NCBI RefSeq assembly: GCF_032854445.1
Contig: NC_088304.1
Span: 4,030,001 to 4,094,000 of the forward strand
Source: Liolophura sinensis
Taxonomy: Eukaryota > Mollusca > Polyplacophora > Chitonida > Chitonidae
Direction: 5' to 3'
DNA length: 64,000 nucleotides
Shown: positions 1 through 11,140 of the stretch, one piece after another
Position numbering within the stretch: the first letter of the stretch is position 1
Layout of the letters: every line of letters begins with the position of its first letter
Program-made: the position numbers and the translations under genes
The notes under the pieces: generated by a model
The model's database searches: none
Told to the model about the DNA's origin: nothing
Seen by the model: the letters and a program-made list of their open reading frames with translations, nothing else

Positions 1-334
1 CATTGCTCATTGTCGCATTTCACTGAAAATATTGTAATATATATTTTAATATATTCGCTTACGGTAAACGTATCAGTAGGAAAATTGACTGGCCATGGGG
101 TATATTTGTATATTGGGCCACACAGAAGTCCTTCACTCGTTGTAGGAGGGCGTACACGTTTTTATTACGCCGTTGCAGTTAACACATTCAATGATTCCGT
201 AAAATCCGGAAAACATCTCGATTGTTTCCATGACGTCACAAAAAAACACCTATTTTGCATGATGTCGCACAACACTGATCTCTATTCTGTAAATATATAA
301 ACGTAAATGGTGTGATCGCTGATAGATTTTCAGT
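1..334. other. Gene-free left edge
   Basis: AT-rich sequence leading into the 65-bp satellite. A 96-codon frame (10-300) has no recognisable domain and no splice or promoter context, so I do not call it a gene. Confidence 0.5.
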
Positions 335-1425
335 GATATATGAATTTCCAAGTGAGTTACACCCACTCTATGATTCTAGATCATAGGAGATTCCACAGTG
401 ATATTTGTGTTTACAAGAGAGATACACCCACTCTATGATTCTAGATCATAGGAGATTCCATAGTGATATTTGTGTTCACAAGAGAGTTACACCCACTCTG
501 TGATTCTAGATCATAGGAGATTCCACAGTAATATTTGTGTTCACAAGAGAGTTACGCCCACTCTATGATTCTAGATCATAGGAGATTCCACAGTAATATT
601 TGTGTTCACAAGAGAGTTACGCCCACTCTATGATTCTAGATCATAGGAGATTCCACAGTAATATTTGTGTTCACAAGAGAGTTACACCCACTCTATGATT
701 CTAGATCATAGGAGATTCCACAGTAATATTTGTGTTCACAAGAGAGTTACGCCCACTCTATGATTCTAGATCATAGGAGATTCCACAGTGATATTTGTGG
801 TTACAAGACTTACGCCCACTCTATGATTCTAGATCATAGGAGATTCCACAGTAATATTTGTGTTCACAAGAGAGTTACACCCACTCTATGATTCTAGATC
901 ATAGGAGATTCCACAGTAATATTTGTGTTCACAAGAGAGTTACACCCACTCTATGATTCTAGATCATAGGAGATTCCACAGTAATATTTGTGTTCACAAG
1001 AGAGTTACGCCCACTCTATGATTCTAGATCATAGCAGATTCCACAGTGATATTTGTGTTCACAAGAGAGTTACACCCACTCTATGATTCTAGATCATAGG
1101 AGATTCCACAGTGATATTTGTGTTCACAAGAGAGTTACACCCACTCTATGATTCTAGATCTTATGAGATTCCACAGTGATATTTGTGGTCACAAGACTTA
1201 CGCCCACTCTATGATTCTAGATCATAGGAGATTCCACAGTGATATTTGTGTTCACAAGAGAGTTACACCCACTCTATGAATTTAGATCCTATGAGATTCA
1301 ACAGTGATATTTGTGTTCAGAAGAGAGTTACGCCCACTCTATGATTCTACATCCTAGCAGATTCCACAGCGCTATATGTGGTAAGAAAAGAGTTACAAAC
1401 GCTCTATCATCCTAGATCCTAGCAG
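335..1425. repeat. 65-bp tandem satellite, about 16-17 copies
   Basis: The unit is 65 bp: the phrase ACCCACTCTATGATTCTAGA recurs at 361, 426, 491 and onward. Each unit contains the near-palindrome TATGATTCTAGATCATA centred on TCTAGA. Most copies differ by only a few bases; the last three decay toward 1425. Two copies (near 800 and 1190) share the same shortened form, in which TTCACAAGAGAGTTAC is replaced by GGTCACAAGACTTAC or close to it. This hints at a block duplication inside the array. Confidence 0.95.
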
Positions 1426-3293
1426 ATTTCACAGTCGTCAACTACTTCCTGCCCCTTTACCACTCTGCGCGGTCAGGAACCAGCTGAAAATAACAAATCA
1501 TGAGTGGGTAAATTAACGAACTTTCTGACAAGAGATATATGACTTACTCCATAACTAAATTTTAATTAATTTATTGTATATTCGCTGGTAAAAGTCTGTA
1601 TTTTTTTCCTTTATCCTTTTGCTTAAAACAATCACTTAACGCATTTGAGACATATAAATACAAACATATGTATTTGTTATAATCACAGTATGTAGAAAAA
1701 TTTTAATTTTTTTTACAATATATTTTTTTATCCATTTGTATAATACTTTTTACATGCTAGTAACTGTTTTTGAACTCAAATATGGCATAATGTTGTTATA
1801 TACACGTTGATTTGTGCACCACACGAACGTAATACTGATAATCATCGTTAGTCATGAATGTCATAGTACCCTAATTATGGTGTGTAAACATCGATGTAAA
1901 ATGAACAAGAGATAAATGTAACTGTAATATCTCTTTCGTTCAACAAAAACGACCTTTTTGAGGGTGATAAAGGAAAGCACTCTTGCTATTCTTCCCAAAA
2001 AATTTAATCTGTGAAATTTAACACAAAGTCTGTGATGCTATTGCAGTAGCTTGTCTTGTTGAATATAGCACACATTTGCTATTAATTCAACATAAAGATT
2101 CTATTAGACAGGATATTATGTTGAATATGACAGAATATTATGTTATAATAATAGAATACATGCTAGCATGATTCAGACAACAGAAATTAACAGATTGATA
2201 TTTTGAACGTTTGTTGGTGTGTGGATAAAGCTCTTGTCCCTTAACTACTTAATATGTAATGTACATATAACAGTACATATAGTCAGCTATTTAGCGATGA
2301 AAACATTTACACTGTGTGGTAAGCACATTATAGCCAGTTTGTGTTAATTAATCGTTAATTTGAACAATACTTCAATTGAATGTGTAATGAGAATACACTA
2401 AAAACTTAGGACATATTTAGACTTTTTCGAGACTTTCTAGCTGTAGACGCATTTATACATAACCTATATGTACACACCATGCAGTGACTTGCCTTGTTAC
2501 AGCGCGATACTGTCAATATACCTCTTGTTGTTTTATGATAAAATGTGCCATATCTATTACTGTGTTCCTTTCTGTCTTTGTCACTTATTACAACTTACAG
2601 AAACGTAATAACCTCCCTTTCAAAACTTTGAAACAAACATATTTTCTCGTTGCGTTTCTATTTATACGGAAAATTCGCTCTATAGACTCCATAACGCTAT
2701 ACGGTGTAAAGGTAAGAACATGCATTCACGGAGATAAGGGACAGTTGGACGTGAACAAAGCTTTGATTTAAACAGACTGCAAAGTTTTGGCAGCTTCGTG
2801 GTAAATGTCGACGAACTGGGTGAAATGTACGAAAATCACTGGTTTCCACTTTAGTGAGTCATCTTAAATGGAATGAAACGGTTTCTTCTCTTAAAAATTC
2901 TTTTTAAACTGATGGACAAAGGCATTTAGAAAAGTTAAACTTGGCTTGTAGGAGATGGCTAAGATATTAAGAAAAGGCTGGGAAAGATGATAATCGCTCG
3001 TTTTGCACTTAGCCCTGAGGGGATAGAGCAAGAAAATAGTCAACACCTATAACGACTCTTTATCGTCACAGGACTGAAAAATTGTAACCTCAAAAAACCT
3101 CAAGCATACATACATACATTTCAAATCTGGCAAAGTGAGGAAGAAGGCATACTTAAATAATAAGATTAACAAGCCGTTCAAGTTATTTCCATATTAAACC
3201 CATTTTGCTTAAGAGGATTAAGTTAACGTTTACACGACAACCGTGAGATTTGTCCTATGAAACTAGCACAAGCTGTGACTATTTGGTAAGCCG
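1426..3293. other. Gene-free AT-rich DNA
   Basis: No coding signal found. Positions about 3005-3070 resemble the 3' part of the second SINE family (GAGGGGATAGAGCAAGAAAATAG). Nothing else is supported. Confidence 0.5.
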
Positions 3294-3412
3294 AGTTCAC
3301 ACGAGGCGATTTGTCGAATTCTTCAAGATGTATGCAATAGCGCTCATTCTATATTCGTTCAAATTGTCAGATTGGACGAGTAGATGGAGCAAATCGCGCC
3401 GTGCGAACGCCG
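3294..3412. mobile_element. Small hairpin element (MITE-like), about 118 bp
   Basis: The left arm GTTCACACGAGGCGATTTG (from about 3296) is an imperfect inverted copy of the right end, whose reverse complement reads GTTCGCACGGCGCGATTTG (about 3389-3407). Terminal inverted repeats of about 20 bp around a short non-coding core fit a miniature inverted-repeat transposable element. No target-site duplication was confirmed. The 67-codon frame spanning it is a by-product. Confidence 0.45.
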
Positions 3413-4998
3413 CCAAATCCACTTTTAGACGTTTCGTACAGAGAGTTCGTTAATATACAAGGCAGTAAGCAGGCAAGGGGTATGCTCATACAGACATTGG
3501 CATAGTTAGGCAAGAGGAGACAACCGCGTCTATCTGGTGAGAGCTACAAGTGTAGTGCGCGCACTTCTTTTTACATCCAAGCATACAAGCTACTTCTTGT
3601 ACTGGGGAACAAGATCAGACGTTTGAATAACGGAGTTTCAAGTTTGCACTCTTTTATCGATCGCTGAAGGTGGTTAAAAACAGCCTATTGTACCATATGA
3701 CCTGTCAGTTGTTAGGCAACTATTTTTTTATTACATTTGCTGTAACACGGCCGGCAGAATATAGATTCTCTAAAAATTATTTAGAGTAGACGAACGCTGG
3801 AGAACATTTAGAAGCTAGACAGGCGATCGGCGATCAATTGTTGTTAACAAAAGTTGCCTCATAGATCTGACAAGTCGAACGGACTATTTTACCTTTAGAG
3901 ACAAAAGAGTTCGAACTCGAAACTCAACTACTGAAAGACCTAGTCATGTGTGCACAATAAAATTATGCTGAAGACTCGAAGAGATAAAAATGTACTAACT
4001 TAACTAGCAAATATCCTCATTTGAAAGGACGCTACTTGGAGGGCGATAAAGACTTCTACTCCTTTCTATGATGTCTGAAAAGCGTAAAAGCGTAAGCAGA
4101 GGAAATATGTCAAAAGATTATCGTCTTGAAACAGTCGTTTTGGATTGTGCGGTTGCATGCGTGTGTCGAGAAGTTTGCTTAAACTCGTGTACGCGAAATA
4201 ACAACGTGACTCAATTATATATATATAGTTTTACTCCAGTCGTTACGTATATGTCGGTTCCATCCAAAGTCGTGTGGCCATCAACACCAGGGACCAACTG
4301 AAACCGTGGAGTTCAATCGCTACCTAAGTTCTTCTGTATGCCCGAGCTTTAGAAAGTCAAGCCGCTACACTCGAAAATTAATAAATTGAGTATGTGGTTT
4401 ATGTCGAATATGAGTTCATAGTTCACCCGTCGATAGGATTCTCAGCCATGGCAATACTTTGTGATTTGTTTTGAAATCCCGCAGGGCACTCTTGGGTATC
4501 AGTCGGCAAAAACTGTGTGTTGTCTCAGAGTTTAACGCAGAACAATGGATCTGTTCTTGATCTATATTCCTATTCCGAAAAATGTTTGTTTTCCATCCAA
4601 AGCTGTCAGTCATTTCCAGAAGGCAAGAATCTTCAGACGCGTGCTCATTGGCTCAAATTACCAGGGACGTCATCAAGATATACTTCCCAAAGTGCAGTTT
4701 GTAACGGCTTTCCAATCAACATGCTAACCTGAAAGAAGAAGAAGAAAAAAACTTGAGAGTACGGAAAACAAAATATGTCTTAACAGGAGAGAAGTTGGGC
4801 AGGTTTAAGTCTAAATTGCTACTTTTTAAGCATTTATACATGAACGCTTTGATGAGGTCGTATTTCACCGGTTATACATGTAAGGATTTGCCAATGTGAT
4901 ACCGTCGTCTCTGAAATAACGTTACTATCCATGCTGATGTCTTTTGTATTCTGTTTCGTTCTTTGATATCCAAATTTATGTGATCGCCGGAGTCTCTC
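3413..4998. other. Gene-free DNA
   Basis: Several 60-77 codon frames on both strands show no domain, no conserved composition and no splice context. I see no gene or repeat here. Confidence 0.45.
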
Positions 4999-5104
4999 TG
5001 GTTCCCTATCACCATAATGCTGGCGGCGTCGTATATATAAGTGAAATATTCTTGATAAGGCCTACGGCGAAAAACACCAATCAAATAAATAAACAATAAA
5101 TAAA
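4999..5104 (+). mobile_element. tRNA-derived SINE, 5'-truncated (family 1)
   Basis: The sequence carries the family-1 3' body (ACCATAATGCTGGCGGC, AAGTGAAATATTCTTGA, ACACCAATCAAATAAATAAA) with a short insertion around GGCCTACGG. The tRNA-like head is missing, as expected for incomplete reverse transcription. Confidence 0.8.
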
Positions 5105-6059
5105 ATCAGTTTCTTTGAAATCCTGATTAACAAGCTACATGTACCTAATTTGATGGATTGGGGTTCAAAGCTATGCTTAAGAATACTTCCTGCACATACA
5201 CATGTAACCTGAGTGTCCGGAGTAAACCCCCAACGTTTGGTAAGTAACTGACAAACTTTCTCACGTATCATTCAGAGATTGCACATGGCGACAGAATATA
5301 TAACGAACTAACGGTACCTCATAAACGGCCGCACCAGTGCTATCGACAAGATGGAAGTGCCAAGTAACCCCCTCCCCAACCACACACATATCCCGGCACC
5401 ATCACTACCTAAATGTTTACACGCAGTTTGTTTTCGCAGTGTCGGTTTACTGACAATATGGTGCCGTGGTTATATTTAAAGTGTGCTAGATAGAGTGGAA
5501 GGTTTTCAGTCTGTTACAGGGGAAATTTGTTGACTTTCTAGACTGGGGCAAAGTTGACCACGGCATAGGTAGTCTGCCTTCGTGACTAAATACCTGTACG
5601 TGAGAGCAAACAAAGACAAGAGCCAACTAGAAATCTTCAATAAATCGTGTGTGTGCTTCATCAAACAACCAGAAAGCAAAATATGCTGCGCCAGCCAACA
5701 TAAAGAAAATTTATATTTACATAATATTTTGGGGGTAGTATGATACTCACCATAGCGCAGCACAAAGACTCTTTCACGTATTTTTACGGAAAGCGCAAAG
5801 TACTACCGGGCGGTGTGAGCACCACTTACTTGGATATTTGTCCGGTTTATCCCCGACGGTTATATACCATGCCCTTATAATGTGTTGCCGTGAAGGCTAA
5901 TAAATAAATTAAGTCAAAACCCCACTGTATGCGAGTGTCCTTTTTTCTTTATTCAGTTTTTATTTCAAAACATGTCGAACAGGGGAAAAACAGGGAAAGA
6001 AAAAAGTTATTACAGCCCACTGGGTGGTGGAGTGATAAAAAAACAGGGGCTGGACCCCA
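5105..6059. other. Gene-free DNA left of the Maverick remnant
   Basis: No coding match was recognised. On the minus strand two AATAAA-type signals at about 5944-5966 lie just past the end of the protease remnant and could have ended the Maverick's last transcript. No terminal inverted repeat matching the other end of the element was found, so the left end of the Maverick is not defined. Confidence 0.4.
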
Positions 6060-6331
6060 AACTGGCGGTCTGCCCAATCGAACACCATTAAGTCGTTATC
6101 GTATGTCGTGCAATATTGTGTACACACGGCCGTGTCCACACTCTGCAGCCGCCGATCACTTCACGTCCAGTGGTGTGTCCTCAGGTTGAGCCAAGCGGTG
6201 ATATCGGTGTGGAGGGGTGGGAGTCCGTACGAATCAAAGTATTCTTCACGGAGACGGGGTGGGTCTGGGGACACGTGTATGAAGACGACTACCCAATGTT
6301 GCCCAGGGCGGAGGCATGTGCCTGCGTTGAT
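6060..6331 (-). pseudogene. Adenain-type cysteine protease, C-terminal part (Maverick)
   Basis: Read from about 6331 downward, the minus strand encodes the second half of a Maverick protease. The catalytic-histidine segment reads PGQHWVVVF, followed by EEYFDSYGLPPLH and then the cysteine segment VDTAVCTQYC, so the histidine and cysteine are still visible. One in-frame TGA separates the two. In this family the enzyme is thought to process capsid proteins. The N-terminal half lies 1.77 kb away at 8098-8237, split off by the retroelement between them. The reading fades near 6060. Confidence in the family is good; the exact end is uncertain. Confidence 0.75.
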
Positions 6332-6841
6332 ATAAGTATAAGCGTCAAGTCCGACATTCCCATACCATTCGTAGTCCGTAAAGGGCGTTCCAAGTCAATA
6401 ATCGCAAGATCCATTTCCACAACAACGTTTAACACTAACTCCCGAAGACAAAGGTATGTAAGAAATTATACAAAGAGGAAATAAAACCGGTAACACACAA
6501 GAGAGAAGCGGTCATCAGTTTTCAATGATGCCGGGCAGACAATGAATATTCCAGGCATGAATTCCATATCAAAGTTCAAATTCGTAGTCCGTGAATGAGT
6601 TCCATGTCAAATAACAGCTAAACAAGTATCTCAGTCGCACTTTAATTGCAACAGTTCATAAAGGCATCATGCTGATGTAATTAGCATGGCTACCTTTACG
6701 CCCCTAGCCCCAGGTTAAGCGGTATTAGATACAGTTTGAAAATGACCAGCGTTACAGACCCTAACCGATCAGATTATGATTCAAAAGTAACGGACGATTA
6801 CGTCTTTCCCGTTAATATGTAAAGATCTCATGCTACAAGAG

Positions 6842-6967
6842 GCGCCATCTATGATGTTACACATGACATACAAGATAGACTTTTACACTGGGCAACCAGC
6901 GCCATCTATGTTGTTAAATACCATGTACGTGATAGATATGTACATAGGGATAACAGCGCCGTCTATG
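6842..6967. repeat. Three-copy 57-bp tandem repeat in the retroelement tail
   Basis: GCGCC(A/G)TCTATG recurs at 6842, 6899 and 6956, an exact 57-bp spacing, just 3' of the reverse transcriptase frame in element orientation. The sequence between the anchors is much more diverged. Confidence 0.7.
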
Positions 6968-6975
6968 TGGTTGAT

Positions 6976-8097
6976 CACAATGCAGATCGCCAGAGATTCT
7001 GAACGCTCTGTCCATACCTGCCAACGAGAGTGTTATACTCATTGTAAAATTTGAGAAACTTAGAATGAAGGCGTTTGATGGAGTATCCTTGACAAACTAG
7101 TTTTTGAACTAGCAACTTGTGACGCAGATTAAAGTCATCTCAATTAACGCAAGATCTGACAAATGCTACAAGGCGAGATATGTATACGCCATAGGCAGGA
7201 CCCTTTGGTATATTGCTATCTAAATAAGGATAATTTACAATATCAAAATTGAAATTATCCCTTTTGTCGTGAAGGCGGCGTGAAAGGAGACCTTGGCCAT
7301 CTTTGTACAGATATAGATCCAAATAAGATGTACCATCAGGACTATCTGTTGTCTCCTTTAAATCCAATGAAGGCGGGTAGATTTCGTTCACCGCTTCAGC
7401 AATGTGGGGATTATTTAACGCCAGTAGATCATCAATATACCGTTTGGTAAATGAAAAGGATCGAGCTTTAAATATATTACTTTTAAGTAATTTCTGCATA
7501 TAGTCGTATTCATATGAAAACAGGTATAGGTCTGCCAAAAGAGGCGCACAATTGGTACCCATTGGAATACCTATGCACTGTTGGTAAATGGTATCTCCGA
7601 ATTTCACATAGATGTTATTAATGAGAAATTTGAGTAATTCAATAAATAATGTAACATCCCATGAGTGGTAACCTTTATAAAGAGTAGAACTAAAGAAAGC
7701 CTTATTGCTTCTGACGTTAATGTAACGCAGACCTGTTTTAGTAAATACCGAGACAATTAACGACGATATTCTTTCAATAAGATCTTCGTGAGGAATCGTA
7801 GTATAGAGAGTAGAGAAATCCCATGTGGATACGTCTTTGTACGGTATATGCATATGAGCATCGAATTCTTCTGTAAGACGGTTGGAGTTGTTAAGAATCC
7901 ACATGCAGTTGACACCTGAATTGTTTGTTATGGCACAACAATACTTATTCCAAAATGACTTTACTTCTTTTAACGCTCTCGTAAGTAGGGTTGACAAGAG
8001 TTTGGTGGTACAGCTTCTTTAACCTGCAATAAATCGAGCCTTGTATGGGGATTTATGCATTTTAGGGATCCAGTAAAGTTGTGGTATTTCTGTGATG
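6976..8097 (-). pseudogene. Reverse transcriptase, 5'-truncated and broken
   Basis: The minus strand encodes a retroelement reverse transcriptase. Visible blocks, in order, are the finger motif YWIPKMHKSPYKARFIAG, palm motif A (DFSTLYTTIPHEDL), the block IGIPMGTNCAPLLADLYL, the catalytic YIDD (near 7430), and SYLDLYLYKDG followed by DKRDNFNFDIVNYPYLD. Two in-frame stops break the frame: TAA near 8019 and TGA at 7140. The thumb continues to a TGA near 6976. The reading frame is otherwise well kept, so the insertion is younger than most of the decay in the host Maverick. It probably supplied its own target-primed reverse transcription before truncation. Confidence 0.85.
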
Positions 8098-8237
8098 ACG
8101 CAGGCCCAGGGTGTGTTGGTCACTTGGTGCGGGAGGTGGTCTCGAGCGTAGACATCCCCCAGCACGGCGCGGGTAAACACATCCGCCTGTAACACACGTC
8201 GCAATTGCACCGTGTCCTTGTTGTTTTGTTTTTTCAA
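8098..8237 (-). pseudogene. Adenain-type cysteine protease, N-terminal part (Maverick)
   Basis: Immediately downstream of the capsid frame the minus strand encodes TVQLRRVLQADVFTRAVLG and ARDHLPHQV, the N-terminal region I associate with Maverick proteases. The frame then runs without a stop into reverse-transcriptase sequence at about 8097, so the open frame is a chance fusion. No clear ATG start is visible; the frame opens at a TTG overlapping the capsid stop. The rest of the protease is at 6060-6331. Confidence 0.65.
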
Positions 8238-9041
8238 CTGGCGAGGTCACAGAGCACGTTTCGGCTTTTGTCTTTTCCTATGATATTGTTGAATTCGGTG
8301 CAGCACACCACGTTAATGGTTTCCGGCAGTGGCCAGGCAAACCGCATCTCCATGCGCAAATCACCAGGTTCAGTTGGTGATCGTCATGTAGGTTGGGGGT
8401 CAGGTCGAAACAAAACAAGGTGTTGCCTTGATGGAGTTCCCCTTGTCGTGAAACACTTTCCCCGTGTTGGTAAAGAGGCTCATGTACGTTCTGACGAAAT
8501 TTCCGGTCTTAAAGTCGGGTGCCAGGGGTTTGGAAGAAATATGACGTCCGCCGACATGCAAGGCGACGAAATTTGTATAAAAGTGCTGGAAGAGGAGCGG
8601 ATTTTTAATGTAGTTCCCGTCAAAAGCCGTTTTGTTCACGCATCCAACCACTAATCGTGTCGGTAAGCTGCCCAGAAATGGGTTTTGTTCGTTGATGAGG
8701 GTGTGGCCTTTGGGCAGGAAGAAATACTTGGTCAGCAAGCGGCAGATAGGGTACTTGGCAGGGTGCTTTGGCCATCGCTATCAAATGCCCCTGTTGAACA
8801 CCGCTGGTGACCTCCTCCAGGCGGGTCTTGTAGTCAGGAGCCTCCTCACCGGACATCAACGCAAACGTGTCCTTGGACGGGGTGAGACGGATGCGGACGG
8901 TCACGTTGTTCAGCAGGTGATGCCGTCGCATGAACATTTCGCTGGCGCCCCAGCATGTCAACTTTGGGCCGTGAGCTGCAGCCGTTCATCCAACCCCGTG
9001 TTGGTTTCATCCGTTCCGTCAAACCTCACTGGAGTGTCCAT
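8234..9041 (-). pseudogene. F54H12.2-like capsid protein (Maverick), frameshifted
   Basis: The segments read NTGLDERLQL, HHLLNNVTVRIRLTPSKD, NPFLGSLPTRLVVG, AFDGNYIKNP, LFTNTGKVFHD and finally LRMEMRF with FNNIIGKDKSRNVL. They follow the order of the F54H12.2-like family found in Mavericks and probably encode a jelly-roll virion protein; whether it is the major or the minor (penton) protein I cannot tell. The start is most likely the ATG at 9041. At least three frame changes and an internal loss occur (near 8960, 8750 and 8390). The stop at 8234-8236 abuts the protease frame, as expected for a compact element. Confidence 0.75.
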
Positions 9042-9274
9042 GTACTTCCTCTTCTGAGCGTGTGATAGTGGAACGTTTCCATTTAACACATTCTTGGCAC
9101 ATTCACACTAACAGCGAAGTAAACCCGGAACGTTGCCGCGCAGCACAGCGCGTCGAATGGTGGGGGTGGTCCGACCCAGCAGGGACAGCAAGAGGCCGTA
9201 ACGTTAGAGCCGGCGTGACATCGCGGGTGGTTGACGTGGAAACAACTGATTCGGCAGATCGTGTGTATGAAGCT

Positions 9275-9634
9275 TTATGACTTGGGCAGGTCGGCGTGCT
9301 GAATCTCCCCGGGGAAGATGTGGGTGCGAAGTCGCAGGTGGTCGGGTGTGGCTTGCTTGAAATCCACCAGCAAATACCTGTGAGGTTTGGCGGTGGCATC
9401 CTCAAATGCCTCGCGCACGTACTTCGTCCGTACTGCGTGAGCCATCTGTTTAGCGATCGTGGTAATTTGAGAGCATCTCGCGGGTTTTTAAACAACACCA
9501 AGTGGTGTGTGTTCAGACTGATGGTGCCATGATCTTTGGTTTTGTTTCACCAACCGTTTCACAAACACGGACTTTCCACACCCCGCCAGTCCGCTGACGA
9601 TGCAGGTAAACGGATGCTCCCATGGAATGTCCAT
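9275..9634 (-). pseudogene. Maverick packaging ATPase, internally deleted
   Basis: From ATG 9634 the minus strand reads a typical start, HPFTCIVSG, followed by a Walker A motif GLAGCGKS (near 9575-9600). The frame then jumps at about 9535-9545 straight into the C-terminal region (HHLVLFKNPRDA). After another frameshift it reads YVREAFEDATAKP, YLLVDFKQATPDHLRLRTH and FPGE, with a stop at 9275-9277. The central part, which should carry Walker B, is missing, so the product could not hydrolyse ATP. The family is the FtsK/HerA-type ATPase thought to pump DNA into capsids. It lies between the one-TM protein and the capsid gene. Confidence 0.8.
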
Positions 9635-9654
9635 GCCTGGAGAAGCTGGGTGAG

Positions 9655-10319
9655 TCAGTTCGGCTGGTCGTACGGGTGAGGATAAGGTACAGTGAGGGAG
9701 GTCGGTGCGGTCACCGCCGCCGTCATCTCGGGCGGCGAGGGCGAGGTAGACGGACTGATGCTGGCACTGCTGCTGCTGATGCGCTGCCCCGTGTTGAGTG
9801 AGGAATAGACAGGTGTGGAAACGGTGATCGGTACCGAAGTGTTGTCACGGAGCAATAGTCGGTGATGCCGGTGGAGTTGGGGTGAACTGGGAAATCCCGT
9901 AAACTTCAACCAGGGAGTGATGGCTTGGTTCGTGTACACGTCCTGCTCGGTGGTCAACGCCGTGGTCGGTAGCGGGGTGGAGGTCTGGTTCTTGCCTGAC
10001 AGCGCTGTCAAGTCGACGTGCGATGTCACTCGGCGACGACGGTGGTGATGGTGGTGGTGACGGCGGCGGCGGCGGAGACAAAGGCTTCCCGGAGCAACGG
10101 AGGAGCGTCTTGTTCAATTGCCCTTGTAGATATTGAATGGTCAACTGGTCGGAGGAGTTGCACGCTGAGTTCCACGGCCAATCCACCCACTAAAACTCCG
10201 ATGTACAAGAGAACTCCGAGCACGGCTGCCACGATGCCTTTATTCTTGCGCAAAAGCCTTGTACCCAGTGACCCATCCCATAAGGTAGGTCGATAGGGAG
10301 TGACAGTTACCCCCGTCAT
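9655..10319 (-). pseudogene. Unrecognised one-TM, Pro/Thr/Ser-rich Maverick protein
   Basis: From a possible ATG at 10319 the minus strand encodes a basic stretch (RLLRKNKG). A strong hydrophobic segment follows, GIVAAVLGVLLYIGVLVGG (about 10180-10238). After at least one frame change come a Pro-rich run (about 10045-10080) and a long Thr/Ser/Pro-rich tail ending near 9655. I do not recognise the family. The position between integrase and ATPase, and the single TM segment, fit an accessory virion or membrane protein; that is inference. It is frameshifted and not expected to be made. Confidence 0.4.
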
Positions 10320-10322
10320 CCT

Positions 10323-11140
10323 CGGGGTTAAATACGTGGCCGGCATCCAAGAACTAAGGCTGGGTATATAGCCGACCAACTTCACCCAATTTAAGATCTT
10401 CTCCAGCTGATAAAACTTGTCTGTCGCGGCCGTTACCTGTTGCAGTTCGGTCTTTTAAAACGTCCCGAGCAACCGTTTCCCGTTCAAATCCTCCATTGTG
10501 TACATGACAGGCTGACGAGGGTGGGTCAGACGATGCGGAACATTTCCGTTCTCCAATTCGGGACGTACGATTTTTCGAATTTCCCTTTCCCTTTACATAT
10601 ACGCACGAGATCGCCGGAGCGATAACGGTACACCGATCGTTTAGACGTGGATGGACCGTTCAAGGCTTGACGCACTTCTTTCTGGTTCTGGGTTGGGACT
10701 TCTATGGGGGTCCGCCGTATACTACGGTGACACGTTCGATTGCAGCCGCGGACCAGCGCCGATAAGGCGTCCAGGTACCACCGAGTGTTGTGAGCGCTTT
10801 GGTCTCGTTAAACGTGTGAAAGAAAAATACCCCCTGCACTTTAAAAATGCCTGGAGCGGTCTGTTCAGAAACTCTTTGCCCTCGTCCGTTCGCAGGTACA
10901 ACGCTCGACGTCCCGTCTTGAAAATGCGTTGAAACGCATCACACGAGCACCAGCTTTGGTGCGCAGTGGAACCACCCAAGCTTACTTGGAGAGGACATTC
11001 TCTTTGGCAAACGCTGCCATGTCGACCAGGCCCGCCTGCCACTGACTGTCTATACCCCCAACAACAACTCGGTTACGAGGATAGCGTCGTAGAACGGGAC
11101 GGTGCAGCGTGTACGTGTCCTGCTTGGCCAGCCAAGCCAA
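10323..11140 (-). pseudogene. Maverick integrase (DDE) with chromodomain, broken
   Basis: Minus-strand blocks in order are QDTYTLHRPV and NRVVVGGIDSQWQAGLVDM (carrying the first catalytic Asp), then AWVVPL, LRTDEGKEFLNRPLQAFL (second Asp), RYRSGDLVRICKGKGKFEK and WRTEMFRIV. The chromodomain end reads SSWMPATYLTPR (about 10323-10352). Several frameshifts and a deletion occur; the segment expected to carry the third catalytic acidic residue is lost near 10800. The zinc-finger-like N-terminus is cut off by the SINE at 11141. In intact elements this enzyme inserts the linear DNA into the host genome, and the chromodomain may steer it to chromatin. Confidence 0.8.

Larger units (their letters stand above)
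6332..8097 (-). mobile_element. Retroelement inserted in the Maverick protease gene
   Basis: The two halves of the Maverick protease stop at 8098 and resume at about 6331, so about 1.77 kb between them is an insertion in the same orientation. It starts abruptly inside the finger region of a reverse transcriptase (5'-truncated). It continues through the palm and thumb regions and ends with about 640 bp of non-coding tail. ATCA is present at both junctions and may be a short target-site duplication. The terminal tail (about 6350-6425) has a second copy at 19608-19690. Class is not settled: the RT is of the YIDD, PMGTNCAP type, possibly Penelope-like, and no GIY-YIG endonuclease was seen. Confidence 0.7.

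Noticed and set aside
10..300. 96-codon frame at the left edge
   Set aside because: No domain and no gene context; composition is like the flanking non-coding DNA.
8019..8237. A single protein fusing protease and reverse transcriptase sequence
   Set aside because: The protease continues at 6331 and the RT begins in mid-domain; the open frame is an insertion junction.
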